Made by a program: the position numbers and the translations under genes. 64,000 bases of DNA, taken from contig JAUJPP010000012.1 in the NCBI GenBank assembly GCA_030562195.1, positions 11,098,001 to 11,162,000 on the forward strand, given 5' to 3'. The DNA is from Nipponacmea schrenckii (lineage: Eukaryota > Mollusca > Gastropoda > Lottiidae). Below the pieces are notes generated by a model. That model did not search any database, was not told the origin of the DNA, and worked only from the letters and a program-made list of their open reading frames with translations. Shown in pieces: positions 47,690 to 60,512 of this stretch (within the stretch, counting starts at the first letter, position 1; each line of letters opens with the position of its first letter).

Positions 47690-48350
47690 TGATTAACGCA
47701 TGATAATATTTTCATATTTTATTTATATCTGTTGCTTTTCGTCTTGTCTGCTCTGCATATACTTCTTCTGTATATTTTGTATAGTTTGTTTATTTATGTT
47801 CACTTGTAGTGTGTCATTAGTTATACCCTGTCACAAAAAAGAGTCATGAGTTTACTGTACCCAACGTTTCAACAATGTCATCAGGTGACAGATAAAATTA
47901 AATACAGATACTCTGCGTGATAGTCTATTAAACAAATCAGATGTATATTCTCATTATACCTTGTACAGTATGATTGTAGACAAATTCAACATACAACCTC
48001 AATTGTTAATCACACATTTAGACATAAAGGTTTCTTTCAATAGATTTACAAATTGTTTCTTTATCTATTCTATCATTGTTGAATAGAATATAATAATTAT
48101 CAATTGAAATTAGATCATTTTTTTCTGCTCTTTTTTCTGTGAAGAATAAGGACCAATATTATATATACATAAATAAATAAAAAAAATCCGAGGGGGTCGG
48201 AGATGCTCGAGGTCTTACGAAGTCAACTGATGTCCTAAGATGAATTCTGACCATTTAGAGGTCTTAGTATGTCTATAATTGAAAATAAAGCCTTTCAATA
48301 CGTCATTAATCATTTCATAACTACGTCTTATATATAAACGTGCTAGTCGA
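47690..48350 (+). repeat. 3' flank module of the receptor array (copy 3)
   Basis: Matches 22370-23050 after copy 1 and 57200-57850 after copy 4, including TTACTGTACCCAACGTTTCA and AGGGGGTCGGAGATGCTCGA. No conserved frame. Confidence 0.7.
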
Positions 48351-49262
48351 CTTTAAATACATCTGTAAGTACTAAAAGTGTTGAATTTTATTTGACTATA
48401 GTTCTTTTGACAATGAAGCTGGTAAGAAAGGCAGCGAGAACAACTTGTCTCCAGGAATCCATACATCAGCGCGTAGGCTAGTGATGCTAAGGGGCAAAAT
48501 TATTGTTATTTATAGTATGTCTTTAAAAACATAATGCTACGGAAGCGTATTAGGGCCATTCAATTTTTTTTAGTTAGAACTTGATTTTTTTAAGTTAGTA
48601 TCATACTATACCCACCCAATCCAACAAGCATACCTCCCATCATACAATACCCACCCATTACAAACTACCATATTTACCCATTATAACTAGCTTACCTCCC
48701 ATCACACTCTACCTCCAATCATACCATACCCAACCATTCCACTAAGTATACCTCCTGTCCTAAGATGAATTCTGACCATTTAGAGGTCTTATGTAGGCCT
48801 ATATTTGAAAATAAAGCCTTTCAATACGTCATTAATCAGTTCATAACTACGTCTTATATATAAACGTGCTAGTCGACTTTAAATACATCTGTAAGTACTA
48901 AAAGTGTTGAATTTTATTTGACTATAGTTCTTTTGTCAATGAAGCTGGTAAGAAAGGCAGCGAGAACAACTTGTCTCCAGGAATCCATACATCAGCGCGT
49001 AGGCTAGTGATACTAAGCGGCAAAATTATTGTTATTTATAGTATGTCTTTAAAAACATAATGCTACGGAAGCGTATTAGGGCCATTCAATTTTTTTTAGT
49101 TAGAACTTGATTTTTTTAAGTTAGTATCATACTATACCCACCCAATCCAACAAGCATACCTCCCATCATACAATACCCACCCATTACAAACTACCATATT
49201 TACCCATTATAACTAGCTTACCTCCCATCACACTCTACCTCCAATCATACCATACCCAACCA
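48231..49262 (+). repeat. about 525-bp tandem duplication, two units
   Basis: TGTCCTAAGATGAATTCTGA starts at 48231 and again at 48756; the units are almost identical through GCATACCTCCCATCATACAA. They contain the beginning of the CATACCTCCCAT minisatellite. Near identity implies recent duplication. Confidence 0.85.
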
Positions 49263-49510
49263 TGCCACTAAGAATACCTCTTATCCTACCATACCCACCC
49301 ATTCCTACTAGCATACCTCCCATCCTTCCATACCCACCCATTACAACTGGCATACCTCTTTTCACAACATACCCATTCCAACGGGCCTATCATACAATCT
49401 ACTTATTCCACTTACTAAGCATACCTCCCATTATACCATACCCACCCATTCCAACTAGCATACCTCCCATGACACCATACCCACCCATTCCAACTGGCCT
49501 ACCATACAAT
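48605..49510 (+). repeat. 39-bp minisatellite, first arm of a fold-back structure
   Basis: Units of GCATACCTCCCATCATACCA TACCCACCCATTCCAACTA type, partly degenerate, lie in this stretch. Their reverse complement fills 49970-50510. Proline-rich frames seen in it follow from the 13-codon period and are not taken as genes. Confidence 0.8.
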
Positions 49511-49969
49511 TATGTGAAAATCGTGATACAAGCATGAAATTTGGTGTAAATGTTACTTCAACAGTGCCTATTCAAATCGGCTTCATTTCTTAAAATCCAT
49601 GAAAGCAGTGTTTTTAGATAATTTACAGTTCCTAAAGTACGATGAGACAATACATTAATAATGATGAAATCTAACTTCGGGTTCCAAAATGGCAGTCAGA
49701 ACGGTGAAAATGTATATATTAATTACTCTTACCATTGACTTAACAAGAGTTATCGATTATTTTGTCCGGTATAATCAAAAGAAAATTTTGATTAAAAGTA
49801 ACTTACATACAGTCCCTGAAACATGATGTAATAGGTAGATACGGTATAATGGGAGGTGCTTAGTGAAATTGGGAGATATAGTATGATGAGAGGTATGATG
49901 TGTTGAACGGGTAGATACGATATGATTTGAAGTGGAATGAGTTATCGTGGATTCAATATGATGGAAGGT

Positions 49970-50510
49970 ACTCTTTGTAATGGGCAGATATGGTATGATG
50001 GGAGGTATGCCAGTTGGAATGGGTGGGTATAATGTGATGGGAGGTATGCCAGTTGGAATGGGTGGGTATGGTATGATTGGATGTATGCTAAGTGGAATTG
50101 GTAGATTGTATGATAGGATAGTTGGAGCGGGTGGGTATTGTATGATTGGAGGTATGCTTTATGGAATGGGTGGGTATGGTATGATGGGAGGTATGCTAGA
50201 TGGAATGGGTGGGTATGGTATGATGGGAGGTATGCTTAGTGGAATTGGGAGATTGTATTATAAGCGTTGGAATGGGTGGGTATAGTGGAAATTATGCTAG
50301 TTGGAATGGGTGGGTATGGTATGATGGGAGGTATGCTAAGTGGAATCGGTAGATTGTATGATAGGCCAGTTGTAATGGGTGCGTATGGTATTATAGAAGG
50401 TATGCTAGTTGTAATGGGTGAGTATGGTATGATGGGAGGTATGCTAGTTGGAATGGGTAGGTATGGTATGATTGGAGGTATGCTAGTTGGATTGGGTGAG
50501 TATCGTGTGA
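49970..50510 (+). repeat. 39-bp minisatellite, second (inverted) arm
   Basis: Units of GGTATGATGGGAGGTATGCT and AGTTGGAATGGGTGGGTAT, the reverse complement of the array at 48605-49510. About 450 bases separate the arms, so a long imperfect hairpin or cruciform could form. The Gly/Met-rich frames (GMLVGMGGYGMMG) are a product of the period. Confidence 0.8.
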
Positions 50511-50511
50511 T

Positions 50512-50770
50512 ACTTACTTGAAATTCAAGATACATGTACTAACTTGAAAATTCAAGTTTCTAACTTGAAAATTCAAGTTACTAACTTGAAAATTCAAGAT
50601 ACTAACTTGAAAAAATTCAAGTTACTAACTTGAAAATTCAAGTTACTAACTTGAAAATTCAAGTTACTAACTTGAAAATTAAAGATACTAACTTGAGAAA
50701 ATTCAAGTTACTAACTTGAAAATTAAAGTTAGTAACTTGAAAATTCAAGTTACTAGCTTGAAAATTCAAG
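50512..50770 (+). repeat. 21-bp palindromic minisatellite abutting the copy 4 signal exon
   Basis: About eleven units of TTACTAACTTGAAAATTCAA type. Each holds AACTTGAA and TTCAAGTT arms round a two-base spacer, so every unit can form a small hairpin. The array ends exactly where the surviving part of the copy 4 signal exon begins. Confidence 0.85.
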
Positions 50771-51552
50771 TTAATATTTTGTATTATAACCTATATTCAA
50801 TGTAATTCCCTAAAGCATTATAGTATAAAAACATATTATTTATCTTACTAGGAAGTATACCCCTTTTTCCTCTAGCCAATTTTAATGGCGAATAAAATTA
50901 GTTCTCTTCGTGATTGTCTTGAAATGACTTATAAATGTTTCTAATTGTAAATACTTTTGTTGTTTCATGATCAAGATCTTTCACGAATATATTTCAAACA
51001 TTAATGTCCATGTTTGAAGATGTTAAACTTCTATGTGTTTTTTTAGACCTTTTTTTACATACGATTTCAAATCATGGTAGTAAACACAAAACGCTGTCAC
51101 ATTGTTATTGTTTATACTAAGAACATAATTTAGTAATGGATAGCATATTATTAAGTATGTATTATATTATTTAATACAGGTGTTCAGTTTGGAGAAGATA
51201 ATAGTTATACCTGTCACTGTAATAATGATGAACAATGTAATACAGTAAATGGTATTTGTGGTGGAGGTTGTGCTAGAGGGTGGTCTGGTGTGTCTTGTCA
51301 AAAACGTAAGAATTAGGTATTGAGGATGGTTGGGTGGGTACTATTATATGGAAGATATCTAATGTTAAATTAACTCCCTGCTATAGCCATGCTGATTTGT
51401 AACTGTAGGAAACTTGAGATACACAATATAGCTTACTGAAACTGATTAATTATGCTAATTAATTTGAGAAGTATGCAAATTTCAAGTATTTGATCTGAAC
51501 GAATTTTATAGCAACAGATATTACTAGTATCCGTAACAATTTTTGGAAAGTT

Positions 51553-52205
51553 GTAATAATAATAATAATAATAATAAACTCTTTATTTTACATGGGTCAG
51601 AATTAGGCCCAATACACAAGGACATGGTCCTGTCTCACATTCAGCCCATGGGGCAATACATTGGAAAAAAAAAAAAAAAAAAAAAAAAAAAGAAAGAAAG
51701 AAAAAAAGAAAATAAAATCGAAAATACATAATATCTCAATATACAATTCGTCTGAAATACTAAAAATACACAAGTACATGTGTATCAAATGGACAGAGAT
51801 ATGTTCCGGCGATCAAGTACATGACCACAAAATAAATATACAATACTCCACGTACAATTTGTTTAAAAATACACAAGTACATGTGCATGAATGGACAGAT
51901 ATTCAACCTACAATTTGTTTATAAAATGGATGTAATATATAGTTCCCGCGGCCATGCACACGACCGCAAAAAATCACGTATTATTTCAACGTACAATTTA
52001 TTTTAAAATACACAATTACATGTGTAAATAATGGACATATTTATCTTCCGGCGATCAAGTACATGACAGCAAAAACCATATATCATTTCAATGTACAATT
52101 AGTTTTAAAATACACAAGTACATGTGTATAAAATGGACAGATTCATCATTCTGCGATCAAGTACATGACCACAAAAACCAAGGAATAGACAAGTACATCT
52201 GCATT
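51553..52205 (-). mobile_element. LINE 3' end fragment in an intron of copy 4
   Basis: Reverse complement of the last part of the LINE at 46930-47560: TAA repeats, AACTCTTTATTTTACATGGG, the conserved tail, a long A-run (51665-51691) and the 95-bp units. It ends immediately next to the extra F5/8C exon, replacing that exon's intron end. Confidence 0.85.
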
Positions 52206-52211
52206 TTACAT

Positions 52212-52405
52212 AGAATGAAGCTCTTGATAAACCTACGAGTCGGGATGAAACTAATGGTGCTAGAAGTTCTGATTTAGCTGTAGATGGTGATAGAACTACT
52301 AATATACTTGACAAATGTTCTGATACAAGTAGTGGTGATTCTACACGATGGTGGAGAGTTGATCTACTAGACGAATATCCTATTAAACATATTACTATTT
52401 ATTAT
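52212..52405 (+). pseudogene. extra first-half F5/8C exon in copy 4
   Basis: Homologous to 52416-52619 and to the same exon of copies 1 and 2 (LDKPTSRDETNGA, RWWRVDLLDEYP). Its acceptor was CAG in the other copies but reads CAT here, beside the LINE fragment. At its other end the exon loses its last bases and donor and runs straight into TATTTTACAG of the next exon, reading in frame across the border. It looks like an unequal crossover within TATTATT sequence. Confidence 0.75.
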
Positions 52406-55400
52406 TATTTTACAGAGAATGTAGCTCTTGGTAAACCAACTAGTCAGGTTCACTTTAAAGTAGGACGAGAGTCTGGTTTAGCTGTAGACGGTGACACTAC
52501 TACTAATGTGCCTAACAAATGTATTGATACTGATAATGATGAAACAATAAGATGGTGGAATGTTGATCTACTAGAAGAATATCCTATTAAACATATTACC
52601 ATTTATTATTAATCTGAACGTAAGACTCTCTGTTATCATCTAATAAAGATCAGCTCAACAATAATCAAAACTGGACGCTTCTTGTCACAGTCCAAAATTT
52701 AAAAGTATTTAAATTTTATTTGACATGTGATCGGTCTCTACTCTTATAAACAGTATATTACGATATATAAAATGAAACGACTCTTATAGAAGGAGAAAGG
52801 TACTATATGATTTCGTATATCAAAGAAATGTTTTGTTTTATAATACTTTTACTCCTCATTAAATTGTGAAATCAATCGAACTGAAAATGTTTTACAGACA
52901 GAATTTTCAATGAGAAAAATCATTAGTCGTATCGAACTACAAAAATATAAAAATGATCATTTAAGTAGTAAAATGTCTTGTGTTTTAGCTAGCTGGTGTA
53001 AGTAAAAATATTACTTTACTGTAAGAATAATATACTTTAATAGTGCTTATTAAACAATTATATAATAAATATATAGTAAAGTTTCCTCATGTGAAAAATT
53101 CCAATAGCTGTCACTAATGTTTAGCCAATATGTTTCATAATACTTTATGGAATAAAAGGTCTGGATCAGCCGATCTTATGATTTGATATAAAATTATAAA
53201 AAGATGACTCGAGAAATATAGTACATGTTATGTAAACTTAGTTTATAGTTTGCTATGAACAAGTTCTGATATTTAGAATATGCAACAATCATTTTCTTCT
53301 TATTAAATGTTATATATTACAATACTTTTAATAAACTTCTATTTAATTAATTGTCGATTTTCAGAATTATGTTTATTAGAAATTATATAGAATTTAAATT
53401 TATACAAAAAAACATACATAAGTAAATATGTTTTATTGTTTTATGAAACTTTGTCTTACCACAATAATGTTTTCTTTTGTGTAATACGTCTAAACCTACA
53501 TGGGTGAGCATTAAAATAGTTTGAAATCGATTCTTCATTTCAAATCACCAATCACAATCCATTACCAGAAGTGTAAACGGTCAACACCAGTATAAGTTAA
53601 CCTGTTTTTTTTTCAACCAAATTTTCAGCATTAGGATCATTGACAGGATTTTCACTACACATTAATAAAGAGAATAAAGTTCCAGAACTATGTTATAAAG
53701 ATAATACATACAGTACAGAGGCAATAAACAATATAGAGTGTAATCAGGTTATAACTGGTCGTTATGTTAATATCAGTAATTTATACAAGTCGAGATGACA
53801 GATTTTTAGTTTTATGTGAAGTGGAAATACTTGGTAAGTTAGGATAAAATATAAATGAACGTACTACATGTTGATATATGGCCATTATGATAACCCGGAG
53901 GGCCCATTGTTATACATTTGTATAAATGAAATTATATATTTCCTGATATGTTAATTAAAAAGACTATAACCACAACGATTACCTGACGACGGCGAGATTT
54001 CAGTTATTTCTGAATTTCTTCAAGCTTGACTTTCCGATGATAAATTCTAATTTATTTCAGTATGTTTTGAAGGAACGTTTGGTTCAGATTGTACCAACTT
54101 CTGTCATTGTTTAAATAATGAAAGATGTTCAGAGATGGGTCTATGTCCTGTTGGATGTGCTGATGGATGGATAGGATCAACTTGTAGTCAAAGTAATGTA
54201 ATAAACTATAAGACAAAAATATAAAACTTTGTTTATATTAGCTGAATTTCAAAAAGCATAGACGTTTTGGGCTGAAGTTGTCTGGCTGAAAATTGGAAAG
54301 ATACAAACTAATGATATCAAACTGAGAATTAATATTCCCAATACAGAAAACATCTTTACAATTTATTTTCTAAATACATGCGTGCTTCATGTGTGTATAG
54401 ATAAACGATGTGCCTATGAAAATCGGCTATAGTTTTAAATTTTATAGACACACTCGGTTGTGTCACATTGATCGCAGTTCTGATCTGTACATTTATCAAT
54501 CTTATCATTTTCACAATACGCTGTAATCTATTTCTCTATGTTTATTCGTTAGAATGTAATGAAGGTGTGTATGGTGATGGTTGTATGAATAAATGTAGTA
54601 ACAGAAAATGTCTATACAATTCACCATGTGATCATGTAAGAGGAGAATGTATTGGTGGATGTTCTGATGGTTATATATTACCAGACTGTTCTAAAGGTAA
54701 TCCTATTTGACATAATACGTCAATACACCATGATACACCACATCTTAATTCATAACATGGATTGAGAATAATTTATTTTCGAAAGAGAAATCTAATAATC
54801 TGTTAATTAATTCTTCTATTCAAAATTTACTATTTACTAGTTAACTAAATAGATGTGTCAATAAACCGAGGACCCGTGCACGTTCAAGATCACTCGACAG
54901 TTGAAAATCGCAATAAAGAGTAGACTAAATGTCACTGTCTCTCATTGTACCCTGCATGTCGTTGCAGAGGAGTAGGACGTATAATTTTATTTTCACGAGT
55001 TATCGTTTCCTTTTACAGCCTGTGATAATGATAAGTACGGTGCTGGATGTTTAAAACTATGTTCAGAAAGAAATTGTTTAGTAGAAACATCATCATGTAA
55101 TCATATTAATGGTAGCTGTCAAGGTGGGTGTAAAGAAGGATTTACTGGAATTGACTGTATTAGATGTGAAGATGGTGTTTATGGAGCAGGATGTAGTAAG
55201 AAATGTTCAGAAAGAAAATGTAAAGATAGTAATTTACAATGTGACAGTAAAACAGGAGAATGTATTGATGGATGTCAACCAGGATACCAGTCAATAGATT
55301 GTATACAAGGTTAGATTTTGAACCAAGTTATGGCTGTGATAACCTTATCTTCCTGCAACAATCTGCTTCCTTAAGAGTATTTATTATTGTAATTAACTGG

Positions 55401-57149
55401 AAAATAGTATCTTTTTATTGAAAACTTAACTTGAAACGTAATGTTTAGTCGATAAGAAGGGACTATATCTTTTCTTTCCACAGGTCGGTATTCATGTAGA
55501 TATGTTAAACTCATTAAGTTAATTCTTAGCGGTCACAACGTTTTACTTTTATGTTCAATAGTATTTCCTTTCTGGTCATCTTTTTTCTTATATCCCGACC
55601 GATTTAAAATTTGTTCACAATTTCATCCTCTAGAGTGTGATAAAGGAACATATGGTCAGGACTGTCAGTTTAAATGTTCAGCAAGATTCTGTCAACCACA
55701 AGATAAAGATATCTGTAGTAATATAGATGGAGCATGTGACTGTTTAGAAGGATATCACAGCATATATTGTACACCTATACAAGAGGCTGTAAACCCGATA
55801 GAGTGTGATCCAGGTAAGACAGCTTTCAACTGAAGATGTATTACATGCTACAGATATAGTTGTTTTCATCATCAGCAGATTCAGTAATTCTAAAAGAATT
55901 TTATAATAACCAGAAGTGATATGTGAGACAGTATCAGATATTAAGGAGTAGACTGTACCGTTTAACAAGTGACTGTATTCATGACGCCACTATTAAGTTA
56001 AAAGTTTGCATATAAAATTGCATTTTTTTTTTAATTTTGTAAATACTTTAAGGTGGTCATTTCTGTTTACTAAAAATTAACCACATTCGATCGTCTCTTT
56101 TAAGATTTATGACCAGAATGGGTTACTAATCAATTTAAATCTTTAAACTTTAAATTTGAGCAATAATTTACACAAGTTAATAAGTATTTGAATTACATGT
56201 GTATATAATCCATAGACCAGCAAGAATAAATACTATTAAATATCAATATAAAATTATACTTTTATATTTCATGTTTTTTTTACTTTGAATTTGCAGGAAG
56301 TAATTATAAGAGTTAGATTATTATTGGAACGATATTGGGAATAATTTTTGGTTTTGTCGCTGGAGCTGTCGTGGTTCTGTTTATTATGAAAAGAAGGTAA
56401 GACACTGTTTAAATGGGCACGTTTTTTTAAGTCGAAAACATGTTTTCTCATATTTAGGTTAATATTACACAAATTAAAAATATTTATTCTAGGTCAATTT
56501 CAAAGGCAAACCGTTCTCTTAAGTTAACCAGAGACGAATCAAATAACATATCAAATAACAATGCGCCACAACAAGAAACAGCTACCAATCAACCAGTTAC
56601 TCAACCATCCAGTAACATCAGTAACAACCAAGATAATCCATATGATCAACTTACCACTGTTTATCAAAATGAAAACGCTTATGAACTTCTTGCAAAAAAT
56701 TAGTGATACATTTGAGTATTTTTTAATAACAGTATGTTTCAACTGTCACGTGATAACTACATTCTGCAATGAGTATTAAACGTGTTGTAATTTATTTAAA
56801 CTACTCTGTGTAAAGTGTATATATTTATATTCAAGGCCACGGTTCGCCACTGGGTTGATTTGTATTTTGAATATCGGCAGTTTTTCCTAATAAACGTTAA
56901 TGGATTCCACGGTGTTAAAACTACAAAAACTGTTTTAAAAATAGAACTATGAAATCTTAATATTCATGTATTTAGCGGTTGTCTTTGATCAAACATATCT
57001 ATATTGTTTGTATGTTTACCATTATTCTACTAACATCTATTAATCTTGATTGGAGATATTCATTTAATTGTGTAATAGTTTGTCGTATTGTTTATCAATA
57101 GTTTGGAAATTTTGTTATCATTAATACATATATTTTTTTAATTCATTTA

Positions 57150-57850
57150 TTTATGTTGCTTTTCATATTGTTTTCATTTGTGTAATAATTAATACATATA
57201 TGTTATGTTATTCGTATTGTTTGACATTTTTTGTAAGGATTAATGCATGATTATATTTTGTATATTATATTTATATATGTTCTTCTTGTTTGTCAACTTT
57301 GCCTATACTTCTTCTGTCAATGTTCAGAAGTTTGCCATAAAGCCAGTATAGTGATAACCAGGAGGGAGAGAGTCTTGAGTTTACTGTACCCAACGTTTCA
57401 ATAATTTAAATATCATCAAAAAATGACAAAAAGCCAAATGCATCAAATACTCTCTATGACAATAGTGTACGGTAGGATTACAGACATAAAGTAAGCATAA
57501 ACCTCTATTATTAATAATTATTATTTAGTCATAAAGGCTTCAATAGAATATAATAATTATTAATTCAAATAAGATCAGTTTTTCTTCTTTGTTCCGTGAA
57601 GAATAATAGAGCAATATTATTAACACTATAATTATACGTACAAAGAAATGTCCGAGGGGGTTGGAGTTGCTCGAGGTTTTATGAAGCCAACATAATTCAG
57701 ATGTTTTAAGATGAATTCTGTCCATTTGGAGGTCTTATGTAGACCTATACTTGTAAAATAAAGCCTTTCAATTTCACATCCCGAAATATGTTACTGATCT
57801 GTTCATAAGTACCTCTTATATAAATAACGTGCTAGTAGACTATGCAATAA
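57150..57850 (+). repeat. 3' flank module of the receptor array (copy 4)
   Basis: Matches the modules after copies 1 and 3. It shows the uninterrupted (empty-site) form at 57070-57160 that is broken by the 12.9-kb insertion after copy 1. Confidence 0.7.
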
Positions 57851-58340
57851 CATAAGGGTGTTGAATTTTATTTGACAATACTTCTTTGAATATCAATTCG
57901 TTAAGCTAAATGAAAGTTACCTCCCATGTCAATGAATCTGGTAAGAACTGTAGCGAGGACAACTTATCTCCAGGAAATCACATACATAAATCAACTGGTA
58001 GGCTAGTGATGTTAAGCGGCAAAATCATTGTAATTTATAGTATGTGCCGTTACAACATTTAAGTTGAAACCATTTCATTTGTTCAACATTCCAAATAGTA
58101 GAACGTGAAATTCCATTACATTCCAACTCAATAGGGTAACATTGGGGGAATACGCACCGTCTAAGAACTCGACGAAATTTAAAATGTTGAATGATGTGTA
58201 CAGCTTGTTGAAGTTCAAGTACAATAATCATGCTAGACAAGATAATGACTTGCTATTTTTTATGTTTTCAATAGATCGTCAAGTGAATGGTCGTCAAGAT
58301 TGAAATGATTAGAAACAGGCTATTGCTCAATTTATTATTC
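57851..58340. other. unassigned spacer
   Basis: Partly related to 48360-48540 (GTAAGAAAGGCAGCGAGAAC against GTAAGAACTGTAGCGAGGAC; GGCTAGTGATG). Beyond this nothing recognisable; short open frames are not convincing. Confidence 0.45.
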
Positions 58341-58390
58341 AAATTAAATGCTGCCAACGGGCGTATGTTACCTTGCCTGGCAAGCTATCT
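58341..58390. repeat. copy of the right end of the 12.9-kb insertion family
   Basis: AAATGCTGCCAACGGGCGTA...CCTTGCCTGGCAAGCTATCTT matches 22245-22288 (AAATGCTGCCCGTGGGAGTA...). A related element therefore ends here; its body would lie to the left and is not recognisable. Confidence 0.6.
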
Positions 58391-58588
58391 TTTCTTTAGT
58401 TGGCGAGTTCAAATGATTATCCATATATTTATTATATTACTTTTCAACTTAATAAAAACCTTTAAAAAAGGAATTTTTATACATACCTCACCGACTAAGT
58501 TTTCTGAAGGAAGATATTTATACTTTCGTGTTGGTTATGTACAGCAGTTATCAGTTATAGATCTTAGAATTTTTACGATCCGTAAATT

Positions 58589-59088
58589 NNNNNNNNNNNN
58601 NNNNNNNNNNNNNNNNNNNNNNNNNNNNNNNNNNNNNNNNNNNNNNNNNNNNNNNNNNNNNNNNNNNNNNNNNNNNNNNNNNNNNNNNNNNNNNNNNNNN
58701 NNNNNNNNNNNNNNNNNNNNNNNNNNNNNNNNNNNNNNNNNNNNNNNNNNNNNNNNNNNNNNNNNNNNNNNNNNNNNNNNNNNNNNNNNNNNNNNNNNNN
58801 NNNNNNNNNNNNNNNNNNNNNNNNNNNNNNNNNNNNNNNNNNNNNNNNNNNNNNNNNNNNNNNNNNNNNNNNNNNNNNNNNNNNNNNNNNNNNNNNNNNN
58901 NNNNNNNNNNNNNNNNNNNNNNNNNNNNNNNNNNNNNNNNNNNNNNNNNNNNNNNNNNNNNNNNNNNNNNNNNNNNNNNNNNNNNNNNNNNNNNNNNNNN
59001 NNNNNNNNNNNNNNNNNNNNNNNNNNNNNNNNNNNNNNNNNNNNNNNNNNNNNNNNNNNNNNNNNNNNNNNNNNNNNNNNNNNNNNNN
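58589..59088. other. assembly gap (500 N)
   Basis: Second 500-N placeholder. The right side begins in a repeat of the CCGGAAGT/TGACCTTTGACC type. Confidence 0.98.
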
Positions 59089-59099
59089 TATAAAACCAC

Positions 59100-59560
59100 A
59101 TATTTCCACCAAAAATGCGCTTTTTAGTATTTGAGAATTTTGTATTTCTTCTCTACTAACTGTGCGTAATTTTCTTTAAATCGAAATGGGGCCTCTGGAG
59201 ATACTCCGATTCGTGTAATTTTGATGTCTATAGAATGTAATATTGATTTCTGAATCATATTTGGAAACCGATTTTTGAATTTTGATTTTGATTTTGATAT
59301 TTACCTGATAGTAATATATAAAAACTTCGAATGGTCGTATATTGTTACCTTGAAATTTGGTGACCTTGTAAGCAGCACAAATGTGATAGCTCTCGAAAAG
59401 ATCTATCCATTGATATATTATATTTTGATGTAAGATGTATACTTTCCGTTTTATCACCATTTGAAAATTGCGAATTTCATCGTTAAAAACTGTTTGTTGA
59501 ATTATGCGTTTGGGCGATCTACATGACACGAGTTTCAGCGAACCAATTATGCTTTAAAAA
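59100..59560 (-). repeat. repeat fragment, inverted relative to 37990-38720
   Basis: CGAAATGGGGCCTCTGGAGA and GATGTCTATAGAATG read as the reverse complement of the family copies near 38010 and 38690. Non-coding. A 35-base poly-T tract follows at 59680-59714. Confidence 0.6.
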
Positions 59561-59678
59561 AACGACTTATACTCTGTAAAATAACGTTAGTGTTCTATAG
59601 ATACTTTGTGGGGTAGTCTTAAAGCGTATAACAAAACTGCTACGCACTGCGTCAGAACCTCGCGAAGCCTGGGGATCT

Positions 59679-59714
<36 letters not shown>

Positions 59715-60499
59715 CGAAATTTACACAGGGCACACAGCCTAAGCTGCAATAGTTGCAGCAATTTCACAACTTCTCTACACCTTCTGTTGTGGCGACGTTT
59801 CTATTAAATATAAATTGGAACATTTTTGCAAAACCGGAAGTGCTGCATTGCAACATGTCTATAAAGTCGGTCAGTGGCTCTAGGACTCGCATTTTTGGAC
59901 CGATTTTCGGCGGGTTTGCATTTTTGAAAACTTGAAACAATTTTCAACAAGATAGCAGTTACAAAATTTCGAAATTCGAAAATTCATAGCACACATTTTT
60001 TTGCCGTATTTTGCACATTTTTGCAACTTTGCTATTTTTAGACCGATTGATCTGAAAATTTGGGTGCCTTCAAGTGTCATGAATATGAAAACATTGGCAG
60101 AGTCAAAATATTTGGTTCATTTCCGGTTTCAACGTAAAACGGGTTTAAACTTCCGGTTGACCTACTTGTGCTGTAATTGATGTATCGCAACAAAATTTAT
60201 GTCAATCCTAATTAAATTAGAAGACAAAAAAACGAAGAAGAAAAAATCCGGACCGGAAGTGAAACATTGGCCGCCATCTTGAAATGTCACTTTTTTGTAA
60301 AACTCAAAATGGGGCCTCTACGGTAAGAGCGATTTGTGTGATGTTTATATTTTTGGAAAGCTTAGTCGATTGCGATCAAAATGTTGGAAATCGATTTTTG
60401 AATTTTGCTTTTGCTTTTTTGCAACATCCGGTTGAATTTTTTCGAAGTTTGGGGGCTTATTTCTCGTGACCTTGACCTTTGGTGACCATTACCTTTAGT

Positions 60500-60512
60500 A
60501 GGTCAAAGGTCA
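60500..60512 (+). promoter_or_regulatory. DR1-type nuclear-receptor-like site (unit 1)
   Basis: AGGTCAAAGGTCA is an exact direct repeat of AGGTCA with one spacer base, the consensus for RXR, HNF4 and COUP-TF type receptors. Nearby are GTGACCTTGACCTTTGGTGA and a further TTGACC half site. It is part of a repeat, so function is unproved. Confidence 0.35.

Larger units (their letters stand above)
50772..56703 (+). pseudogene. EGF/F5-8C receptor copy 4, damaged
   Basis: Exons: remnant 50772-50801 (signal exon without its ATG, donor GTAATT), 51180-51305, an extra F5/8C half about 52212-52405, 52416-52619, microexon 52989-52997, 53629-53833, 54061-54192, 54553-54696, 55019-55309, 55634-55813, 56297-56396 and 56493-56703. 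Lesions: lost start, TAA at 52610-52612, a 2-nt deletion near 53781 giving TGA at 53796-53798, and TAG at 56314-56316 just before the membrane helix. The tail is complete and keeps YDQL, YQNE and YELL. Most other exons are open and well conserved, so the loss is fairly recent or some lesions are sequence errors. Confidence 0.85.

Noticed and set aside
49262..49537. Pro/Ile-rich frame and the Gly/Met-rich frames at 49980-50521
   Set aside because: Consequences of a 39-bp (13-codon) minisatellite, with no start context or neighbouring exons.
51543..51924. Lys-rich frames
   Set aside because: They cross a poly-A tract in a LINE 3' end.
58025..58240. 71-codon minus-strand frame
   Set aside because: No homology I recognise, no splice partners, AT-rich spacer.
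58287..59112. Frames spanning the second run of Ns
   Set aside because: Same reason; the flanking parts show no domain.
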